This document shows positions 45,932 through 56,903 of a stretch of 64,000 nucleotides of DNA, in pieces. Position 1 is the stretch's first letter; each line of letters opens with the position of its first letter. The stretch comes from Herbaspirillum robiniae (GTDB lineage: Bacteria > Pseudomonadota > Gammaproteobacteria > Burkholderiales > Burkholderiaceae_D), in the NCBI RefSeq assembly GCF_002213415.1, contig NZ_NJGU01000001.1:1054001-1118000 (forward strand), written 5' to 3'. The notes beneath the pieces were generated by a model, which saw nothing but the letters and a program-made list of their open reading frames with translations, was not told where the DNA came from and ran no database searches. Both the position numbers and the translations under genes were made by a program.

Positions 45932-46774
45932 TCAGAGATCCCAGTCGTGCCACACCGGCTTGACGCCCGCCGGCAGCGGCGGCAAGGCGCCCAGGTCCAC
46001 GCGCGACTCGCCGGGACCGTGAAAATCCGACCCCATCGAGGCCAGGAAACCGTAGCTGCGCGCCACCTGCGCGTACTCCTCGTACTGCTCGGGCGTATGG
46101 CTGCCGGTGTTGACCTCGATGGCGGCGCCGCCCAGTTGCTTGAACTCGTCGAACAAGGCGCCGAACTGGGTCTGGGTGTACTTGTAGCGCCCCGGGTGGG
46201 CGATTACCGCCACGCCGCCGGCGCCGCGTATCCATTGCACCGACTCGGCCAGCGTGGCCCAGCGATGCGGCACGTAGCCCGGCTTGCCTTCGGTGAGGTA
46301 GTTGGCGAAGACTTCCTTGGTGTCGCCGCAGTGGCCGCACTCGACCATGTGGCGCGCGAAGTGGGTGCGCGAGATCAGGTCGGGATTGCCCACGTGCTTC
46401 AACGCGCCCTCGTAGGCGCCGCAGATGCCGACCTTCTCCAGCTCGCCGGAAATCTCGCGCGCGCGGCGTTCGCGGCCGTTGCGGGTGGCGGCCAGGCCGT
46501 CGACCAGGTTGCGGTCGGTTTCATCCACGCGCAGGCCGACGATGTGCACGGTCTGGTTGCACCAGGTCACCGAGATCTCGACGCCGCCGACATGCTTCAT
46601 GCCCAGCGCCTGGGCCGCCTTGCGCGCGCGCGCCACTCCGCCCACCTCGTCGTGATCGGTCAGCGCCCACACGTTCACGCCGTTGGCGTGTGCGCGCGCG
46701 GCCACCTGTTCCGGCGGCAGCAGGCCGTCGGAGACGTTGGAATGGCAGTGCAGGTCGAACTTGAGCTGGGACAT
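45932..46774 (-). CDS. PHP-domain 3',5'-nucleotide bisphosphate phosphatase / RNase AM
   Basis: A 280-residue metal-dependent phosphoesterase like E. coli YciV (RNase AM), whose Chromobacterium homologue hydrolyses 3',5'-bisphosphonucleotides. The PHP motifs are DLHCHSNVSDG (7-17), LTDHDEVGG, GGVEISVTW, the conserved histidine in VAVIAHPGRYK and the C-terminal GSDFHGPG. The ATG at 46774 starts the domain; the upstream open frame has no similarity. It precedes htpX on the same strand. Confidence 0.93.
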   Translation of the reverse strand: MSQLKFDLHCHSNVSDGLLPPEQVAARAHANGVNVWALTDHDEVGGVARARKAAQALGMKHVGGVEISVTWCNQTVHIVGLRVDETDRNLVDGLAATRNGRERRAREISGELEKVGICGAYEGALKHVGNPDLISRTHFARHMVECGHCGDTKEVFANYLTEGKPGYVPHRWATLAESVQWIRGAGGVAVIAHPGRYKYTQTQFGALFDEFKQLGGAAIEVNTGSHTPEQYEEYAQVARSYGFLASMGSDFHGPGESRVDLGALPPLPAGVKPVWHDWDL

Positions 46775-46919
46775 AGAGGTAGTGCGCGGTGACTCGGGCC
46801 GGTCGCTTGTGGCTGCCGCCGATCTCGGGCTGCATGACGGTTGCAAACGTTCCCATTCTACCGCGCATCGGGGCCCGCCGTTGCCGCGCGGGCGCCCTTG
46901 CAACACGCGGCCGGCGAAC

Positions 46920-47825
46920 TCAGGCCGGCTGCGCCAGGAAGGATTCGATCATCTGCGCCAGCCGCTCCGGCTGGTCGTGATGCAGCATGTGACCGGCGTC
47001 GCCGATGAACTCCACCTGCGCCTTGGGGATGAAGGCGATGCGGCGGTCGATTTCCTCGCGCATCAGCGCGTGCTGGCCGAAGAAACGCCAGATGTCGCTG
47101 TCCTTCGCCTCGATCCACAGCACGGGCGCTGTGATGCGGCTCCAGCAGGCGGTCATCTCGTCGACGCGATAGAGGATGGGGCTGACCTGCTTGTGCGCCG
47201 GGTCGCCCAGGATCTGCCACAGGCCGGCCTCATCCTTTGCCGCCCAGTGCTGCGACAGGAAGGCGGCGCGCTCGTCGGACAGGCGGGCGTTGTTCTTCTG
47301 CAGCCGCGCGGCGACCTCGTCCAGCGTGTCGTAGCCGCGCATGAGCGGCCGATTCTTCACCTCGTCCATCCACTGCGCGAAACGCCCGGGCGCCTGCTCC
47401 GGCTTGGCCGAAGGCAGGCCCAGCCCTTCCAGGTTGACCAGGCGCCGGATGCGCTGCGGGCGCACGCCGGCGTACAGCGTGGCGACGTTGCCGCCCATGC
47501 TGTGGCCGACCAGGTCGATGGCGGCGTCGCCGGCGTAATGCTCGATGACGGCCTCAAGGTCGGCCAGGTAATCCGGGAACCAGTAGGAGTCCGAATGCGT
47601 GCGCTCGGTCAGCCCGAAGCCGCGCCAGTCGGGCGCGACCACGTGCCAGTCGCCCTGCATCGCGTCGACCATGAACTGGAACGAGGCCGATACGTCCATC
47701 CAGCCGTGCAGCATGAACAGCAGCGGCGCATCGGGATTGCCCCAGTGGCGTACGTGGTAGCGCAGGCCGCGCACCTGCAGGAATTCGGATCGGGATGGCT
47801 TGACGGGGGTGCCGCTCTGGCTCAT
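46920..47825 (-). CDS. Alpha/beta-fold hydrolase
   Basis: A 301-residue cytoplasmic hydrolase. The oxyanion-hole region LHGWMD is near residue 39, the nucleophile elbow GHSMGG near 109-114 (Ser111), a later acidic residue lies in WIEAKDSD, and the catalytic histidine is in GDAGHMLHHDQPE near the C-terminus. This is the general esterase/epoxide hydrolase/dehalogenase-like group; the substrate is unknown. The ATG at 47825 is preferred over the longer open frame. It lies 77 bp downstream of the patatin gene on the same strand. Confidence 0.9.
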   Translation of the reverse strand: MSQSGTPVKPSRSEFLQVRGLRYHVRHWGNPDAPLLFMLHGWMDVSASFQFMVDAMQGDWHVVAPDWRGFGLTERTHSDSYWFPDYLADLEAVIEHYAGDAAIDLVGHSMGGNVATLYAGVRPQRIRRLVNLEGLGLPSAKPEQAPGRFAQWMDEVKNRPLMRGYDTLDEVAARLQKNNARLSDERAAFLSQHWAAKDEAGLWQILGDPAHKQVSPILYRVDEMTACWSRITAPVLWIEAKDSDIWRFFGQHALMREEIDRRIAFIPKAQVEFIGDAGHMLHHDQPERLAQMIESFLAQPA

Positions 47826-47902
47826 TGCTGCCTCTTGTGAACTGCGATGGATGAAGCCGCAAAGTATAGACAAATTCGAACGACCGTGCGCGAACACATT
47901 GG

Positions 47903-48919
47903 CTATTGCAGGAACCGCCCGAGGTCGAAGGTCGAGGTCTGCCCCACCAGCGCGAAATTCTGCTCCAGCCATTCGCCGGCGCGCTCCCTGCCCTGCTGGT
48001 GCAGGCTGCGGATGAAGCTGGCCTGGGTATTGAGCTTGGAGAGATTGGTCAGCTGCTCCATCAGTTCGCTGGCGTCGATCATGTGCATGTTGAGCTGGCG
48101 CAGGCGGCGCTCCAGCGAACCGAAGGCCAGCGTGGAGTTCTCCGCCTCGCGCTTGGCCAGCGCCAGGCCCGACAGCTCGGTGAAGAAGGCCGAACTGAAG
48201 CTGATCTCCGACAGGCGCTGGCCGATGTCATGGCTGGTGGACGGCGTGCCGGCGCGCCGGCTGGGATGCAGCAGCACCACCATGACGTCGCGCGCGGCGC
48301 AGGAATGCAGCAGCGGGAAGATCGGCGGATTGGCGGTGAGGCCGCCGTCCCAGTAGGCTTCGCCGTCGATCTCGATGGGCCGGTGCAGCGAGGGCAGGCA
48401 GGCCGAGGCCAGAAGCGCCTCCACCGACAGCTCGCGGTTGCGGAAGATCTTCAGGGTGCCGGTGCTGACCTGGGTGGCGGCGATGAAGAGCTTGATCTCG
48501 CGCTGCTCGCGCAGGCGTTCGAAGTCGACCTGCTCGACCAGGATGTCGCGCAGCGGATTGATGTCCAGCGGATTCAACTGCGCCGGCGAAAAGAAGCGCG
48601 TCATCGCCAGCAACGCCTGCATGCCCGGCATGGGCGTGGGGTTGGGCATGGCGGGTGCGGCGTCGGGCTGGATGAAGTCGAACGGCTCGCGCGTGGACAG
48701 GCTGCTCCAGAAGCGCTCCAGCGAGGCACGCGCGCCTTCGCGGCCGTCCTGCACGTAGCCCTGCGCCATCACCGCGGCGTTCATGGCGCCGGCGGAGGCG
48801 CCGCTGATGCCTTCGAAACTCAGGCGGCCGTCCTCCAGCAGGCGGTCCAGCACACCCCAGGTGAAAGCGCCGTGCGAGCCGCCGCCCTGCAGGGCCAGAC
48901 TGACGATCTTGTTTGGCAT
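47903..48919 (-). CDS. Patatin-like phospholipase
   Basis: A 338-residue lipid acyl hydrolase. Oxyanion hole LALQGGGSHGAF (8-19), nucleophile elbow GISGASAGAM (38-47, Ser in GASAG) and the dyad aspartate in YWDGGLTANPP. No signal peptide is seen. Related proteins cleave phospholipids or polyhydroxybutyrate; the substrate here is unknown. It is divergent from the LOG gene across 163 bp that should hold both promoters. Confidence 0.93.
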   Translation of the reverse strand: MPNKIVSLALQGGGSHGAFTWGVLDRLLEDGRLSFEGISGASAGAMNAAVMAQGYVQDGREGARASLERFWSSLSTREPFDFIQPDAAPAMPNPTPMPGMQALLAMTRFFSPAQLNPLDINPLRDILVEQVDFERLREQREIKLFIAATQVSTGTLKIFRNRELSVEALLASACLPSLHRPIEIDGEAYWDGGLTANPPIFPLLHSCAARDVMVVLLHPSRRAGTPSTSHDIGQRLSEISFSSAFFTELSGLALAKREAENSTLAFGSLERRLRQLNMHMIDASELMEQLTNLSKLNTQASFIRSLHQQGRERAGEWLEQNFALVGQTSTFDLGRFLQ

Positions 48920-49082
48920 GATGTCCTTTCGACGGCGCCGGTCATCCGCATGTCACTGCGCAAGTTTATGCTGCACTGCACTATCATGGTATAACACACC
49001 AAGGGCCTGAGAAGGTTTTTATGCCAAGATAAAAACATCAGCTCAGCCATGCCATTGTAACGACGGATATTGCAGAGGAAAC

Positions 49083-49679
49083 ATGAAATCGATTTGCGTT
49101 TATTGCGGCTCCTCCCCCGGCGCCACCCCGGCCTACGCCGAAGCGGCGCGCAAGCTGGCCCAGGAGATGGTCAAGAACAACATCGCGCTGGTGTACGGCG
49201 GCGGCAACGTCGGCCTGATGGGCATCATCGCCAGCGAAGTGATGCGGTTGGGCGGCGAAGCCACCGGCGTCATCCCCAAGGCGCTGCTGGACAAGGAACT
49301 GGGCCACAACGGCCTGACCCGCCTGCACATCGTCAAGGACATGCACGAGCGCAAGGCCATGATGGCCGAGCTGGCCGACGGCTTCGTGGCCATGCCCGGC
49401 GGCATGGGCACGCTGGAAGAACTGTTCGAGGTGCTGACCTGGGCCCAACTGGGATTCCACTACAAGCCGATCTCGCTGTACAACGTGGAAGGCTTCTACA
49501 ACAACCTGATCGCCTTCGTCGACCACCTGGTGTCGCAGCGCTTCGTCAGCAGCGACCAGTCCGGGCTGATGATGCACGAAGCCGATCCCGCCGTGCTGAT
49601 CGAGCGCTTCAAGACCTTCCAGCCGACCTACAAGACCAAGTGGGCCGATCGCGAGGCGATTTCCAACCTGGTGCCCTGA
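49083..49679 (+). CDS. LOG-family cytokinin riboside 5'-monophosphate phosphoribohydrolase
   Basis: A 198-residue cytoplasmic enzyme that releases the free base from nucleoside monophosphates. The fold motifs are VYCGSSPG near the N-terminus, VYGGGNVGLMG (37-47), MHERKAMM (87-94, catalytic Arg90) and PGGMGTLEE (105-113). Plant-type LOG enzymes activate cytokinins; bacterial homologues, sometimes annotated as lysine decarboxylase, have the same activity in vitro. In a plant-associated host it could make cytokinins, which is inference. Confidence 0.93.
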   Translation: MKSICVYCGSSPGATPAYAEAARKLAQEMVKNNIALVYGGGNVGLMGIIASEVMRLGGEATGVIPKALLDKELGHNGLTRLHIVKDMHERKAMMAELADGFVAMPGGMGTLEELFEVLTWAQLGFHYKPISLYNVEGFYNNLIAFVDHLVSQRFVSSDQSGLMMHEADPAVLIERFKTFQPTYKTKWADREAISNLVP

Positions 49680-49723
49680 GGCGCGCCCCTCCCGGCTCCT
49701 TGCCGGCCGGAGATGCAGAAAAC

Positions 49724-49760
49724 AAAAAAGCCTGTGGCGCGTCACGCCACAGGCTTTTTT
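49724..49760. terminator. Bidirectional terminator between the LOG gene and metZ
   Basis: AAAAAAGCCTGTGGCG (49724-49739), loop CGTCA, CGCCACAGGCTTTTTT (49745-49760). Perfectly symmetric with T tracts on both strands, serving the convergent genes. Confidence 0.96.
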
Positions 49761-49783
49761 CATCGGTGGAGCCGCTCAGGCCA

Positions 49784-51025
49784 TCAGGCGTCCAGCGCCT
49801 GGCGGAAATCCTCCACCAGGTCGTCGGTATCTTCCAGCCCCACCGACACGCGGATCAGCGACTCGGCGATGCCCATGCTGGCGCGGCGCTCGGCGCCCAT
49901 CTCGTAGAAGATGGTGTGCGCCACCGGGATCACCAGCGTGCGCGTGTCGCCCAGGTTGCTGGTGGGGATCGCCAGCTTCATGCGGTTCAGATAGTCGAAG
50001 CAGTCGATGCCGTCCTTCAGCTCGAACGACATCAGGCTGCCGAAGGAGCGGAACAGCTCTTTGGACAACGCATGCTGCGGATGCGACTCCAGCCCGGGGT
50101 AGTACACCGCCGCCACGCGCTCGTCGGCTTCCAGCATCTGCGCCACCGCCAGCGCATTCTTGCATTCGCGCTCCTGGCGCAGCGCCAGGGTCTCGGCGCC
50201 CACCGCGATGTGATGCGCCGCCTCCGGCGCCAGCGACGCGCCGAAGTCGCGCAGCGCCTTGGCGCGCACCTGCGCCATGCCCCACTGCGGCGCCGGGTTC
50301 TTCTTGTAGTTGTCGGCGATGTGCGGATAGGTGCTCCAGTCGAATTCGCCGGTATCGGTCAGCGCCCCGCCCAGCGCGATGCCGTGGCCGCCGATGGACT
50401 TGGTCAGCGAATTGACCACCAGGCCCGCGCCCACCGACTTCGGCTGGAACAGGTAAGGCGAGGTCATGGTGTTGTCCACCACGTAGAGGATGCCGCGCGC
50501 GCGGCACAGCTCGCCGATGCGCTTCAGGTCCGCCACCTGGGTGCGCGGGTTGGCGATGGTCTCGACGAACACCATGCGCGTGGCCGGGGTGATCGCGGCC
50601 TCGACGTTCTTCACGTCGGTGGCGTCCACCATCGACACCTTGGCGCCCTGCGCGCCCACCGTCATCCACAGGCTGTTGGTGTTGCCGAACAGGAAAGCCG
50701 AGGACACCACATGATCGCCCTCGCGCAGCAGGCCCTGGACGATGGCGCCGATGGCGGCCATGCCGGTGGCGAAGCAGATGGTGGACTTGCCGCCTTCCAT
50801 CTTGGTGATCTTGTCTTCCAGCGCCGACACCGTCGGGTTGCCCTGGCGGCCGTAGCGGTAGCCGGGCTGTTTGCCCTGGAACACTTCGGCCAGCTGGCGC
50901 GCGTCCTTGTAGCCGAAGGTGACCGAGGTGTGGACGGGCTTGTGCAGCGAGCCGTGCTCGATGTCCTTCTGGCGGTCGCTGTGCAGGATGGTGGTGGTGA
51001 AGCCGTAGGTCTTTTTATCGTTCAT
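49784..51025 (-). CDS. metZ: O-succinyl/acetylhomoserine sulfhydrylase (MetZ-like, Cys/Met PLP enzyme)
   Basis: A 413-residue PLP enzyme of the cystathionine gamma-synthase family. YGRQGNPTVSALE (near 76-88), FATGMAAIGA, the PLP-contact VVDNT, the PLP lysine in SLTKSIGGHG and the C-terminal RVSVGLED motif. Placed after purF, as in many betaproteobacteria, where it makes homocysteine directly from sulfide. Cystathionine gamma-synthase/lyase activity is an alternative. The ATG at 51025 begins the conserved sequence; a longer open frame exists. Confidence 0.87.
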   Translation of the reverse strand: MNDKKTYGFTTTILHSDRQKDIEHGSLHKPVHTSVTFGYKDARQLAEVFQGKQPGYRYGRQGNPTVSALEDKITKMEGGKSTICFATGMAAIGAIVQGLLREGDHVVSSAFLFGNTNSLWMTVGAQGAKVSMVDATDVKNVEAAITPATRMVFVETIANPRTQVADLKRIGELCRARGILYVVDNTMTSPYLFQPKSVGAGLVVNSLTKSIGGHGIALGGALTDTGEFDWSTYPHIADNYKKNPAPQWGMAQVRAKALRDFGASLAPEAAHHIAVGAETLALRQERECKNALAVAQMLEADERVAAVYYPGLESHPQHALSKELFRSFGSLMSFELKDGIDCFDYLNRMKLAIPTSNLGDTRTLVIPVAHTIFYEMGAERRASMGIAESLIRVSVGLEDTDDLVEDFRQALDA

Positions 51026-51131
51026 CGCGGGATCGGGAAATGCTGAAGTTGGGCCAGGCGCGTGCGCAACCATGGCCGATGGCGGAAAAACAAAATGATA
51101 AGCCAGTTTGGCCATGGCTGCGCCAATGAAA

Positions 51132-51164
51132 AACGCCGGCGCCGCATGAGCGGCGACCGGCGTT
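51132..51164 (-). terminator. Rho-independent terminator after purF (minus strand)
   Basis: AACGCCGG...GCCGC pairs with GCGGC...CCGGCGTT around ATGA, with one bulge. On the minus strand it runs into a T tract. It lies between the purF stop (51191) and the metZ start. Confidence 0.85.
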
Positions 51165-51190
51165 CTTTTCCGGCGATGCGCAGGACCGGA

Positions 51191-52711
<1,521 letters not shown>

Positions 52712-52806
52712 GGTGGACTCCTAACGAAAACGAAAAACGAAAACGAACCGCTACTGCAAACATCGACCGATGTGCCCTGCCCTTGTGGGGCAGAGCCCGA
52801 CGGGGC

Positions 52807-53325
52807 TCAAACTTCAGACGGCATGGCCGGCGGCGCGGAAAAACTCACATGCTCCGCAAACTTGCCAGGAAGGAAAGGCATCACGGCCATCGCTCCCTGC
52901 TCCACCAGCGGACTCAGCGTCGCATCTTTCCAGAACGGCTGCTGCGGGATCGAAGTCGTGCCGCACAGCAAGGCCGCCGCCACGACGATCAGCACGCCGC
53001 GCGCCACGCCGAATACGCTGCCCAATCCTCTGTCGACCAGCGTCAGTCCGCTGGCCTTGATCAATTCGCTCAATGTCCTCGATACCAGCGCCATCAACAG
53101 CCGCGTACCGATGAACAAGGCGATGAACGCCACAATCAGTCGTGTCGATTCGCCCGGAATCATTTCCGGCAACATCGTCGCCAGCGCCTCGCCATAGGCG
53201 TTAGCCACCACCAGCGCCACCACCCAGCTGGCCAGCGAGAGCACTTCCCGCACAAAGCCGCGCAGGGTGCCGATGATCACCGAACAGGCCATCACCAGCA
53301 GCACCAGGTAGTCAAAGATCGTCAC
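52807..53325 (-). CDS. cvpA: CvpA family inner-membrane protein
   Basis: A 172-residue protein with four hydrophobic segments (about 5-25, 30-50, 62-85, 100-122) and the conserved start FDYLVLLVMACSVIIGTLRGFVREVLSL. Named for colicin V production in E. coli; the molecular role is unclear but it is usually linked to purF, as here (95 bp upstream). It follows the SPOR-domain gene on the same strand. Confidence 0.94.
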   Translation of the reverse strand: MTIFDYLVLLVMACSVIIGTLRGFVREVLSLASWVVALVVANAYGEALATMLPEMIPGESTRLIVAFIALFIGTRLLMALVSRTLSELIKASGLTLVDRGLGSVFGVARGVLIVVAAALLCGTTSIPQQPFWKDATLSPLVEQGAMAVMPFLPGKFAEHVSFSAPPAMPSEV

Positions 53326-53356
53326 GATGACAATATGGAGCTATCGGAGATCAAAT

Positions 53357-54331
53357 TCAAGCCGGAACAATGGTGGCATTCAGGCCCAGTTTCTTGATAC
53401 GGGCGCCCATCTTCTCCGCTTCGTCGCGGCTGCCGAAGGGGCCGACGCGGATGCGCGTGCGGTCGCCGCCCTGGGTCGCGATCTTCTGCGTAAAGGAATG
53501 GATGCCGGCGCCGCTGAGCTTGTTGCGCAGTTCGTTCACCTTGTCCTGGGTCGCCAGCGCGGCCACCTGGATCACGAACTTGCCGCCGGCGGCCGCCGGT
53601 TTCTTGTCGGCCGCGGCCGGCGCCGCCGATCCCGCGTTCGACTTGCCTTCCAGAATCGCCAGCGCGCGCGCCGAATCCTCGCCGTGCTGCTCGGCGGCCT
53701 TGGGCTTGGGCGTTTCCTTCTTGGGCGCTTCCTTCTTCGGTTCTTCCTTGTGTTCGGTGACCGCAGGCTTTTTCTCTTCCGGCTTGGCGGCGGGCTTTTC
53801 AGCCGGCTTGGGCTGGGCCGGCGGCGCCGCGGGCGCAGTCACTGCAGGCACAGGCGCCGGGGCCGCCACGGCGGGCGCCGGATTGACGCTGGCCGGCTCG
53901 ACGATTTCTTCCTTCTGGTCCAGCGCCGAGGACGCCGAGGCCAGCTTGGCGGTGTCGGCCGCCGGTTGCGCGCCGGTAGCGGCGGCGCTGGTGGCCGGCT
54001 GGTCCTTGGACGGGATCTGGATCGCGATATCCTCGTTCAACGGCTTGGGCTCGGAATCCAGGATCATCGGCAACACGATGACCACCGCCAGCGCCAGAGC
54101 GACCGCGCCGATCAGGCGGCGACGCGCGCGTTTCTTTTCCGGCAACAGCGGATCGGCGCCGGCATCCTTGCCGGCCTTGCCGCGGCCGCCCGCGGCGCGG
54201 CCGGACGTATTGGCGGCGCGGCTGCTGCGGGTGCGCAACGCGGAAGATTGCTCGTCGGAACGCGAACGGAATTCGCCTTGGTCTGAAGCAGATTCCTGCT
54301 TGTTTTTACGGAAAAGCGAGAACAAGCCCAT
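53357..54331 (-). CDS. SPOR-domain protein (DedD-like)
   Basis: A 324-residue inner-membrane protein. A basic cytoplasmic N-terminus (1-73) is followed by one membrane helix (about 74-92, LIGAVALALAVVIVLPMIL), then a long periplasmic linker rich in Pro, Ala, Lys and Glu. The C-terminal SPOR domain (about 248-324, GKFVIQVAALATQDKVNELRNKL...) binds denuded peptidoglycan at division sites. Order folC-dedD-cvpA-purF is the same as in E. coli, supporting a cell-division role. The ATG at 54331 starts MGLFSLFRKN; the longer frame has no similarity. Confidence 0.92.
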   Translation of the reverse strand: MGLFSLFRKNKQESASDQGEFRSRSDEQSSALRTRSSRAANTSGRAAGGRGKAGKDAGADPLLPEKKRARRRLIGAVALALAVVIVLPMILDSEPKPLNEDIAIQIPSKDQPATSAAATGAQPAADTAKLASASSALDQKEEIVEPASVNPAPAVAAPAPVPAVTAPAAPPAQPKPAEKPAAKPEEKKPAVTEHKEEPKKEAPKKETPKPKAAEQHGEDSARALAILEGKSNAGSAAPAAADKKPAAAGGKFVIQVAALATQDKVNELRNKLSGAGIHSFTQKIATQGGDRTRIRVGPFGSRDEAEKMGARIKKLGLNATIVPA

Positions 54332-54434
54332 GCGGAGTCGAATTGAATTGATCTGAATGTCTTGAAAAACTGCCTGGCAAATCAGGTCCTGGCGCCGCCG
54401 GGCGCGGATGCCGGCTCCGAAATTCGGCTGTGGA

Positions 54435-55757
54435 TCAGTGCAAACCCGGGCGGCGCGCCTGCATGACGCCGGCCACGGTAAGGAAGGATCCGAAAACCAC
54501 AATTCTATCATTCTCCCCTGCTCTGCTCAGGGCATTTGCGTAGGCGGCCGCGGGCGTATCGAAGGTTTCGATGCTGCGCGCTGCGTCACGCCTGAACTCC
54601 GGCTCGACGCCGGCGCCCAGGAGCGTCTCCTTGAGCTGTTGCGCGGTGGCCGCGCGCGGCAGCGGCAGGTCGGTCACGCACCAGTGGTCGATCTTGTCCT
54701 TCAGGTGGCCGATGACGCCTTCGATGTCCTTGTCCAGCATGGAGCCGAACACCGCGTAGGTGTAGGGATGGAAGCCCATGTTGTCGAGATTCTGCGCCAG
54801 CGTGGCGGCCGCATGCGGATTGTGCGCCACGTCCAGGATCACCAGCGGCTGGCCCGGCAGCACCTGGAAGCGTCCCGGCAGCTCCACCGTCGCCAGGCCC
54901 GTGCGCACTTCCTGCGCGCCCACCGGCAGCACTTCGCGCAGCGCTTCGAGCGCGGCCAGCGCGGCCGATGCATTCAGGATCTGGTTGGCGCCGCGCAAGC
55001 TGGGATAGGCTAGCGAATTGCGGCGCATGCCGCGCCCGCCGTAGGCCCACTGCTGCTTGTCGCCCTGGTAGTTGTAGTCGCGTCCCATCAGCCACAGATC
55101 GGCGCCGATCTTCTCGGCATGGTCGATCAGCGACTGGGGCGGCACGGGGTCGCCGCACACGGCGACACGGCCGGGACGGAAGATGCCGGCCTTCTCGAAA
55201 CCGATCTTCTCGCGCGTGTCGCCCAGGTATTCGGTATGGTCGATGTCGATGCTGGTGACGATGGCGACATCGGCGTCGACCACGTTGACCGCGTCCAGGC
55301 GGCCGCCCAGGCCGACTTCCAGGATCACCACGTCCTGCTTCGCATCGGCCAGCAGCTTCATGATGGCCAGGGTGGTGAATTCGAAATAGGTCAGCGAGAC
55401 CTCGCCGCATTCGATGCGCCGTGCTTCCACCTCGTTGAAGGCGGCGATCAGCTGGGCGTCGCTGGCCATGTCGCCGCTGATGCGGGCGCGCTCGTTGAAA
55501 TGCAGGAAATGCGGCTTGATGTAGAGGCCGACGCGATAGCCGGCGCGCATCAGGATCGACTCCAGCATGGCGCAGGTCGAGCCCTTGCCGTTGGTGCCGG
55601 CCACCATGATGACCGGGCAGTCGAACTTGATGTCGAGCTTTTCCTTGACCTGCATGACGCGGTCCAGGCCCATGTCGATCTGCTTGAAATGGCGCTGTTC
55701 CAGCAGGGCCAGCCATTCATTCAGGGTGGAGGGAGTCTGGGATGCTTGCGAGGTCAT
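54435..55757 (-). CDS. folC: Folylpolyglutamate/dihydrofolate synthase
   Basis: A 440-residue bifunctional Mur-ligase-fold enzyme that makes dihydrofolate and adds glutamates to folates. ATP-binding VAGTNGKGSTCAMLE (about 50-64), HFLHFNERARI, GLGGRLDAVN, SIDIDHTEYLG and DVAHNPHAA are all family motifs. The ATG at 55757 is used. It lies between accD (terminator between) and dedD. Confidence 0.96.
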   Translation of the reverse strand: MTSQASQTPSTLNEWLALLEQRHFKQIDMGLDRVMQVKEKLDIKFDCPVIMVAGTNGKGSTCAMLESILMRAGYRVGLYIKPHFLHFNERARISGDMASDAQLIAAFNEVEARRIECGEVSLTYFEFTTLAIMKLLADAKQDVVILEVGLGGRLDAVNVVDADVAIVTSIDIDHTEYLGDTREKIGFEKAGIFRPGRVAVCGDPVPPQSLIDHAEKIGADLWLMGRDYNYQGDKQQWAYGGRGMRRNSLAYPSLRGANQILNASAALAALEALREVLPVGAQEVRTGLATVELPGRFQVLPGQPLVILDVAHNPHAAATLAQNLDNMGFHPYTYAVFGSMLDKDIEGVIGHLKDKIDHWCVTDLPLPRAATAQQLKETLLGAGVEPEFRRDAARSIETFDTPAAAYANALSRAGENDRIVVFGSFLTVAGVMQARRPGLH

Positions 55758-55806
55758 GGCACGTCTCGGTCTTAAGGCAACTGCACGGAAAAACAGAAAA
55801 AACAAA

Positions 55807-55836
55807 GCCCGGATTTGCCGTCCAGCAAATCCGGGC
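55807..55836 (-). terminator. Rho-independent terminator after accD (minus strand)
   Basis: GCCCGGATTTGC (55807-55818) pairs with GCAAATCCGGGC (55825-55836). On the minus strand it is followed by TTTGTTTTTT. It lies 18 bp after the accD stop. Confidence 0.93.
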
Positions 55837-55853
55837 CTGAAGTATACCGCGTA

Positions 55854-56723
55854 TCAGGAAACGGTTTCGGCCGCCTGGTTTTGCAGCAGGGCCAGCAGAC
55901 GGGCGATTTCCTCGCGCATCTTGCGGCGGTCGACGATCATGTCGATGGCGCCCTTGGTCACCAGGAACTCGGCGCGCTGGAAGCCTTCCGGCAGTTTCTC
56001 GCGCACCGTGTTCTCGATCACGCGCGGGCCGGCGAAGCCGATCAGCGCCTTCGGTTCAGCCATCACCACGTCGCCCATGAAGGCGAACGAAGCCGACACG
56101 CCGCCCATGGTGGGGTCGGTCAGCACGCTGATGAAGGGCAGTTTCTTTTCCGACAGCTTGGTCAGCATGGAGGTGGTCTTGGCCATCTGCATCAGCGACA
56201 GCAGGCCTTCCTGCATGCGGGCGCCGCCGGTGGCGGTGATGCAGATGAAGGGAACCTTCTGTTCCAGCGCCGCCTGCGCGCCGCGGGCGAAACGCTCGCC
56301 GACCACGGAGCCCATGGAGCCGCCCATGAATTCGAATTCGAAGCAGGCCACCACGACCGGCAGGGTCATGATCGCGCCGCCCATGACCACCATGGCGTCG
56401 GTTTCGCCGGTGGATTCCATGGCGTCCTTCAGGCGGTCGGGGTACTTCTTGCTGTCCTTGAACTTCAGGGTATCGACCGGCAGGGCTTCCTGGCCGATCT
56501 CATAGCGGCCGCCCTCGTCGAGCAAAGCGTCGAGACGAGCACGGGCGCGGATGCGCATGTGGTGGCTGCACTTGGGGCAGACGTGGAGATTGGATTCCAG
56601 GTCGGTACGGTAAAGCACTGCTTCGCAGGAGGGGCACTTGACCCACAAGCCTTCCGGGATAGCCTTGCGGCTGGTGGATCCGCGTTGAATCTGGGGTGGC
56701 AATAACTTCTCAAGCCAGCTCAT
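55854..56723 (-). CDS. accD: Acetyl-CoA carboxylase carboxyltransferase subunit beta
   Basis: A 289-residue subunit that, with AccA, transfers CO2 from biotin to acetyl-CoA to start fatty acid synthesis. The N-terminal zinc ribbon has four cysteines (30, 33, 49, 52 in CPSC and CPKC). The crotonase-fold carboxyltransferase domain carries the [21 protein letters not shown] and [10 protein letters not shown] motifs. The ATG at 56723 gives the standard [10 protein letters not shown] start. Downstream of trpA with a terminator between. Confidence 0.97.
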   Translation of the reverse strand: MSWLEKLLPPQIQRGSTSRKAIPEGLWVKCPSCEAVLYRTDLESNLHVCPKCSHHMRIRARARLDALLDEGGRYEIGQEALPVDTLKFKDSKKYPDRLKDAMESTGETDAMVVMGGAIMTLPVVVACFEFEFMGGSMGSVVGERFARGAQAALEQKVPFICITATGGARMQEGLLSLMQMAKTTSMLTKLSEKKLPFISVLTDPTMGGVSASFAFMGDVVMAEPKALIGFAGPRVIENTVREKLPEGFQRAEFLVTKGAIDMIVDRRKMREEIARLLALLQNQAAETVS

Positions 56724-56862
56724 AGAGTCCTCATCATTTTTTCCGGTGGCGCATTGTACCAGAGCCCGCCAGCGGCGGAAGTAAAGCGGGCTCAAGCTTG
56801 CCCGACGGCAATTTACCGTCCTGTCGGCCGGATCCGGAGTACAAAGATTATCAAAAAAGAAA

Positions 56863-56884
56863 GCCTCCGGCGCACGCCGGAGGC
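56863..56884 (-). terminator. Rho-independent terminator after trpA (minus strand)
   Basis: GCCTCCGGC (56863-56871) pairs with GCCGGAGGC (56876-56884). On the minus strand a T tract follows (complement of 56853-56858). Confidence 0.9.
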
Positions 56885-56903
56885 CTCATGGCGCGGCGCC
56901 AGA